IMG/VR virus record: IMGVR_UViG_3300048128_000091
Location: 1 to 30,554 of that record
Length of the DNA: 30,554 nt
From: a virus
Reading direction: 5' to 3' (one strand)
Under the pieces are notes generated by a model. That model made no database searches and was not told where the DNA came from. It was given only the letters and a program-made list of their open reading frames with translations. The stretch's first letter is position 1. Every line of letters begins with the position of its first letter. Made by a program: the position numbers and the translations under genes. Shown here piece after piece: positions 29,113 to 30,554 of this stretch.

Positions 29113-29370
29113 ATGAAACTCAATATATATATCAACCGACTTGTTAGAGATGTTGAGAAAAAGATCGGTAAGAAAGAAACTATGAAAGAGATTGGAGTAA
29201 ATAGAACAACTATCTTCAGATGGAAGAAAAACTATTATCCGTTATCTACGGACAACTTAGAGCATGTCTGTAGAAAGTACGTTGAAATATTTCCAAAAAC
29301 AGATCTCAAAGAGATATTAATGCAAGGTCTAATTTATTGGTTGGAGGATAGATTGAAAAAGAAAGTATAA
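29113..29370 (+). CDS. Small XRE-type helix-turn-helix protein (last gene of second early operon)
   Basis: 85 residues behind AAAGGAGAATAACA. K-E-T-M-K-E-I-G-V-N-R-T-T-I-F-R-W-K-K-N then L-S-T-D-N-L-E-H-V-C follows the HTH plan of XRE/Cro regulators (about residues 21-55), with a basic end. It ends just before the terminator at 29398. As the only HTH gene inside the operator-controlled units, it is the best candidate to bind the TGTTkCA palindrome and regulate its own operon. Confidence 0.75.
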   Translation: MKLNIYINRLVRDVEKKIGKKETMKEIGVNRTTIFRWKKNYYPLSTDNLEHVCRKYVEIFPKTDLKEILMQGLIYWLEDRLKKKV

Positions 29371-29397
29371 CAATTAATTGTCAATCTTAATATAAAA

Positions 29398-29423
29398 GGC
29401 TAGATTTATTCTAGTCTTTTTTT
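29398..29423 (+). terminator. Rho-independent terminator of the second early operon
   Basis: GGCTAGA (29398-29404) and TCTAGTC (29410-29416) form a 7-bp stem with one G-U pair and a 5-nt loop, followed by seven T. The preceding A run can extend the stem. The methyltransferase gene begins 14 bases later without a clear promoter, so some read-through may feed it. Confidence 0.9.
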
Positions 29424-29436
29424 ATGGGAGTTCTTT

Positions 29437-30554
29437 ATGGCAGGAAAGAAGAAGAAAGAGAGTATAGGAGAATATGTTGATATTGATTCACTTGTTGAAT
29501 GGGAACATAATCCAAGGATCAACACAGAAGCAGTTTCAAAGGTTGCAAGATCTATAGAAAGATTCGGTTTTGCTTCTCCTGTAATAGCACGAGAAGAAGA
29601 TTCAATGGTTATTGCAGGTCATACTAGAATTGCAGCTGCTAGATCTCTAGGGTTGCAAACTGTACCTGTTAGATATATGAAACTATCGAGAACAGAGGCT
29701 GAATTGCTTGCTATTGCTGATAATAAACTGGGAGAGATATCAGATTGGAATGAGGATATGCTGAAAGATATTCTCTCTGCTCTTCCTGAAAATGATCTAG
29801 ATGATATTGGTTTTTCTTTAGATGAACTTGATTCACTTCTCGAAAACATAAATACAGAGTTACCTCCTGAATCTGATAATGCTGTTTATGGTGATGATTA
29901 TGAAGATGCTGATAATCTAGACCTTGAACGGGTTAAAATAGCAGAAGAAGGAGGGATCTATGCAGTTGGGGATCAATATGTTCTATGTGGTGATTGTGTT
30001 GAAATATTGCGTAGTTTTCCGGATAACTCAATAGATAGTATTGTTTGCGATCCTCCTTATGGCATCGGGTTTATGGGTAAGGATTGGGATCATTCTGTAC
30101 CTACAGAAGAATGGGCTAGAGAATGCTTCAGAGTATTAAAACCGGGCGGTCATATTGTCGCTTTTGGTGCTACAAGAGCAATTCATAGAATGGTTTGTGC
30201 TTTGGAGGATGAAGGGTTTGAGATTAGAGATATGATCAATTGGTTGTACTTCTCAGGTTTTCCGAAATCACACGATATATCAAAGCAGATAGATAAGATG
30301 AAAGGAGTAGAGAGAGAAGTTGTAGGATATGGAGATGGTGGTTTACATAGAGGATCAGGAACTACTGTAGCATTTGGAGTTGGTAATTCAAAAGAACAAT
30401 CACCTATAACAAAACCTGCTACAGAAGAAGCACAATATTGGGAAGGATGGGGAACTGCCTTAAAACCTGCTCAAGAGCCTGCTATCCTTTGCAGAAAGCC
30501 TATAGAGAAGGGTTTGAATGTATCAGAGAATGTTTTGAAGTGGGGTACAGGTGC
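29437..30554 (+). CDS. ParB-like/DNA N6-adenine methyltransferase, N-terminal part (continues at base 1)
   Basis: 372 residues before the window ends; the gene resumes in frame at base 1 (whole about 563). ATG is 7 bases after GGGAG. Residues about 12-110 form a ParB/sulfiredoxin-type domain (W22-E-H-N-P-R, and G61-H-T-R with A-A-A-R-S-L-G-L), then an acidic linker. The methyltransferase part starts near residue 180 with Y-A-V-G-D-Q-Y-V-L-C-G-D-C and the catalytic D205-P-P-Y, followed by V-L-K-P-G-G-H-I-V-A-F. ParB plus methyltransferase fusions are known in phages. D-P-P-Y and motif order indicate a beta-class adenine N6 enzyme. Confidence 0.92.
   Translation, partial: MAGKKKKESIGEYVDIDSLVEWEHNPRINTEAVSKVARSIERFGFASPVIAREEDSMVIAGHTRIAAARSLGLQTVPVRYMKLSRTEAELLAIADNKLGEISDWNEDMLKDILSALPENDLDDIGFSLDELDSLLENINTELPPESDNAVYGDDYEDADNLDLERVKIAEEGGIYAVGDQYVLCGDCVEILRSFPDNSIDSIVCDPPYGIGFMGKDWDHSVPTEEWARECFRVLKPGGHIVAFGATRAIHRMVCALEDEGFEIRDMINWLYFSGFPKSHDISKQIDKMKGVEREVVGYGDGGLHRGSGTTVAFGVGNSKEQSPITKPATEEAQYWEGWGTALKPAQEPAILCRKPIEKGLNVSENVLKWGTG
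30412..30554. repeat. Terminal redundancy, right copy
   Basis: Matches 1-143 at 138 of 143 positions (offset 30,411). See the left copy. The reading frame of the methyltransferase passes through both copies. Confidence 0.95.

Noticed and set aside
29376-29391. Promoter before the methyltransferase gene (TTGTCA near 29379)
   Set aside because: The nearest TATAAA is only 10 bases away, and the terminator hairpin follows.
1-30554. tRNA genes or insertion sequences
   Set aside because: No cloverleaf-like segment or transposase motif was seen by reading; intergenic gaps are too short and are explained by promoters and terminators.

Overview
The window is an essentially complete tailed-phage genome of the siphovirus type (HK97-fold capsid, long-tail module with tape measure). 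It is AT-rich, and almost every gene starts behind a strong AAAGGAG-type Shine-Dalgarno site. The last 143 bases repeat the first 143 bases with 5 mismatches. One methyltransferase gene runs off the right end and resumes in frame at the left end. The genome is therefore probably circular or terminally redundant, about 30,411 bp, and was opened inside that gene. I see no integrase, DNA polymerase, RNA polymerase or tRNA gene. The host cannot be named from this sequence; it must use Shine-Dalgarno initiation.

Layout. (1) 29437-30554 joined to 1-717: a ParB-like/N6-adenine methyltransferase fusion. (2) 701-6176: terminase small subunit, a small XRE-type helix-turn-helix (HTH) protein, terminase large subunit, and a very large portal-MuF fusion. 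(3) 6207-7154, reverse strand: a three-gene leftward cassette with its own operator-like promoter, an internal hairpin and a terminator, set between portal and protease. (4) 7312-13163: prohead protease with an acidic tail, major capsid protein, decoration-like protein, head-tail connector genes, a DUF2341-like protein and the tail tube. (5) 13163-19814: small HTH protein, tail assembly chaperone with an apparent +1 frameshift extension, tape measure, distal tail protein, tail hub fused to a LamG-like lectin domain. (6) 19826-21741: small gene, a putative YkuD-like lysis enzyme, an EF-hand-like protein, two holin-like membrane proteins and a small protein, ended by a terminator. (7) 21906-23973: a promoter, then three tail tip or fibre genes, ended by a terminator. 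(8) 24152-27073: an early-type operon with a standalone ArdC N-terminal domain protein, a replication initiator carrying internal direct repeats (candidate origin), an HNH nuclease and a zinc-ribbon protein. (9) 27148-29370: a second early-type operon of small proteins, among them a SWIM zinc finger protein and an XRE-type HTH protein, ended by a terminator before the methyltransferase.

Regulation. Three transcription units (leftward from 7154, rightward from 24152, rightward from 27148) start behind the same palindrome, TGTTkCA-N5-TGmAACA. It overlaps a promoter-like element and is followed by a conserved TAACCAAAGGA leader. Two of these units also carry an identical 18-nt hairpin (GGGAGGGTAACACCTCCC) just after their first gene. 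This looks like a small phage regulon, probably controlled by one of the three small HTH proteins encoded here. It is the most unusual system in the window.
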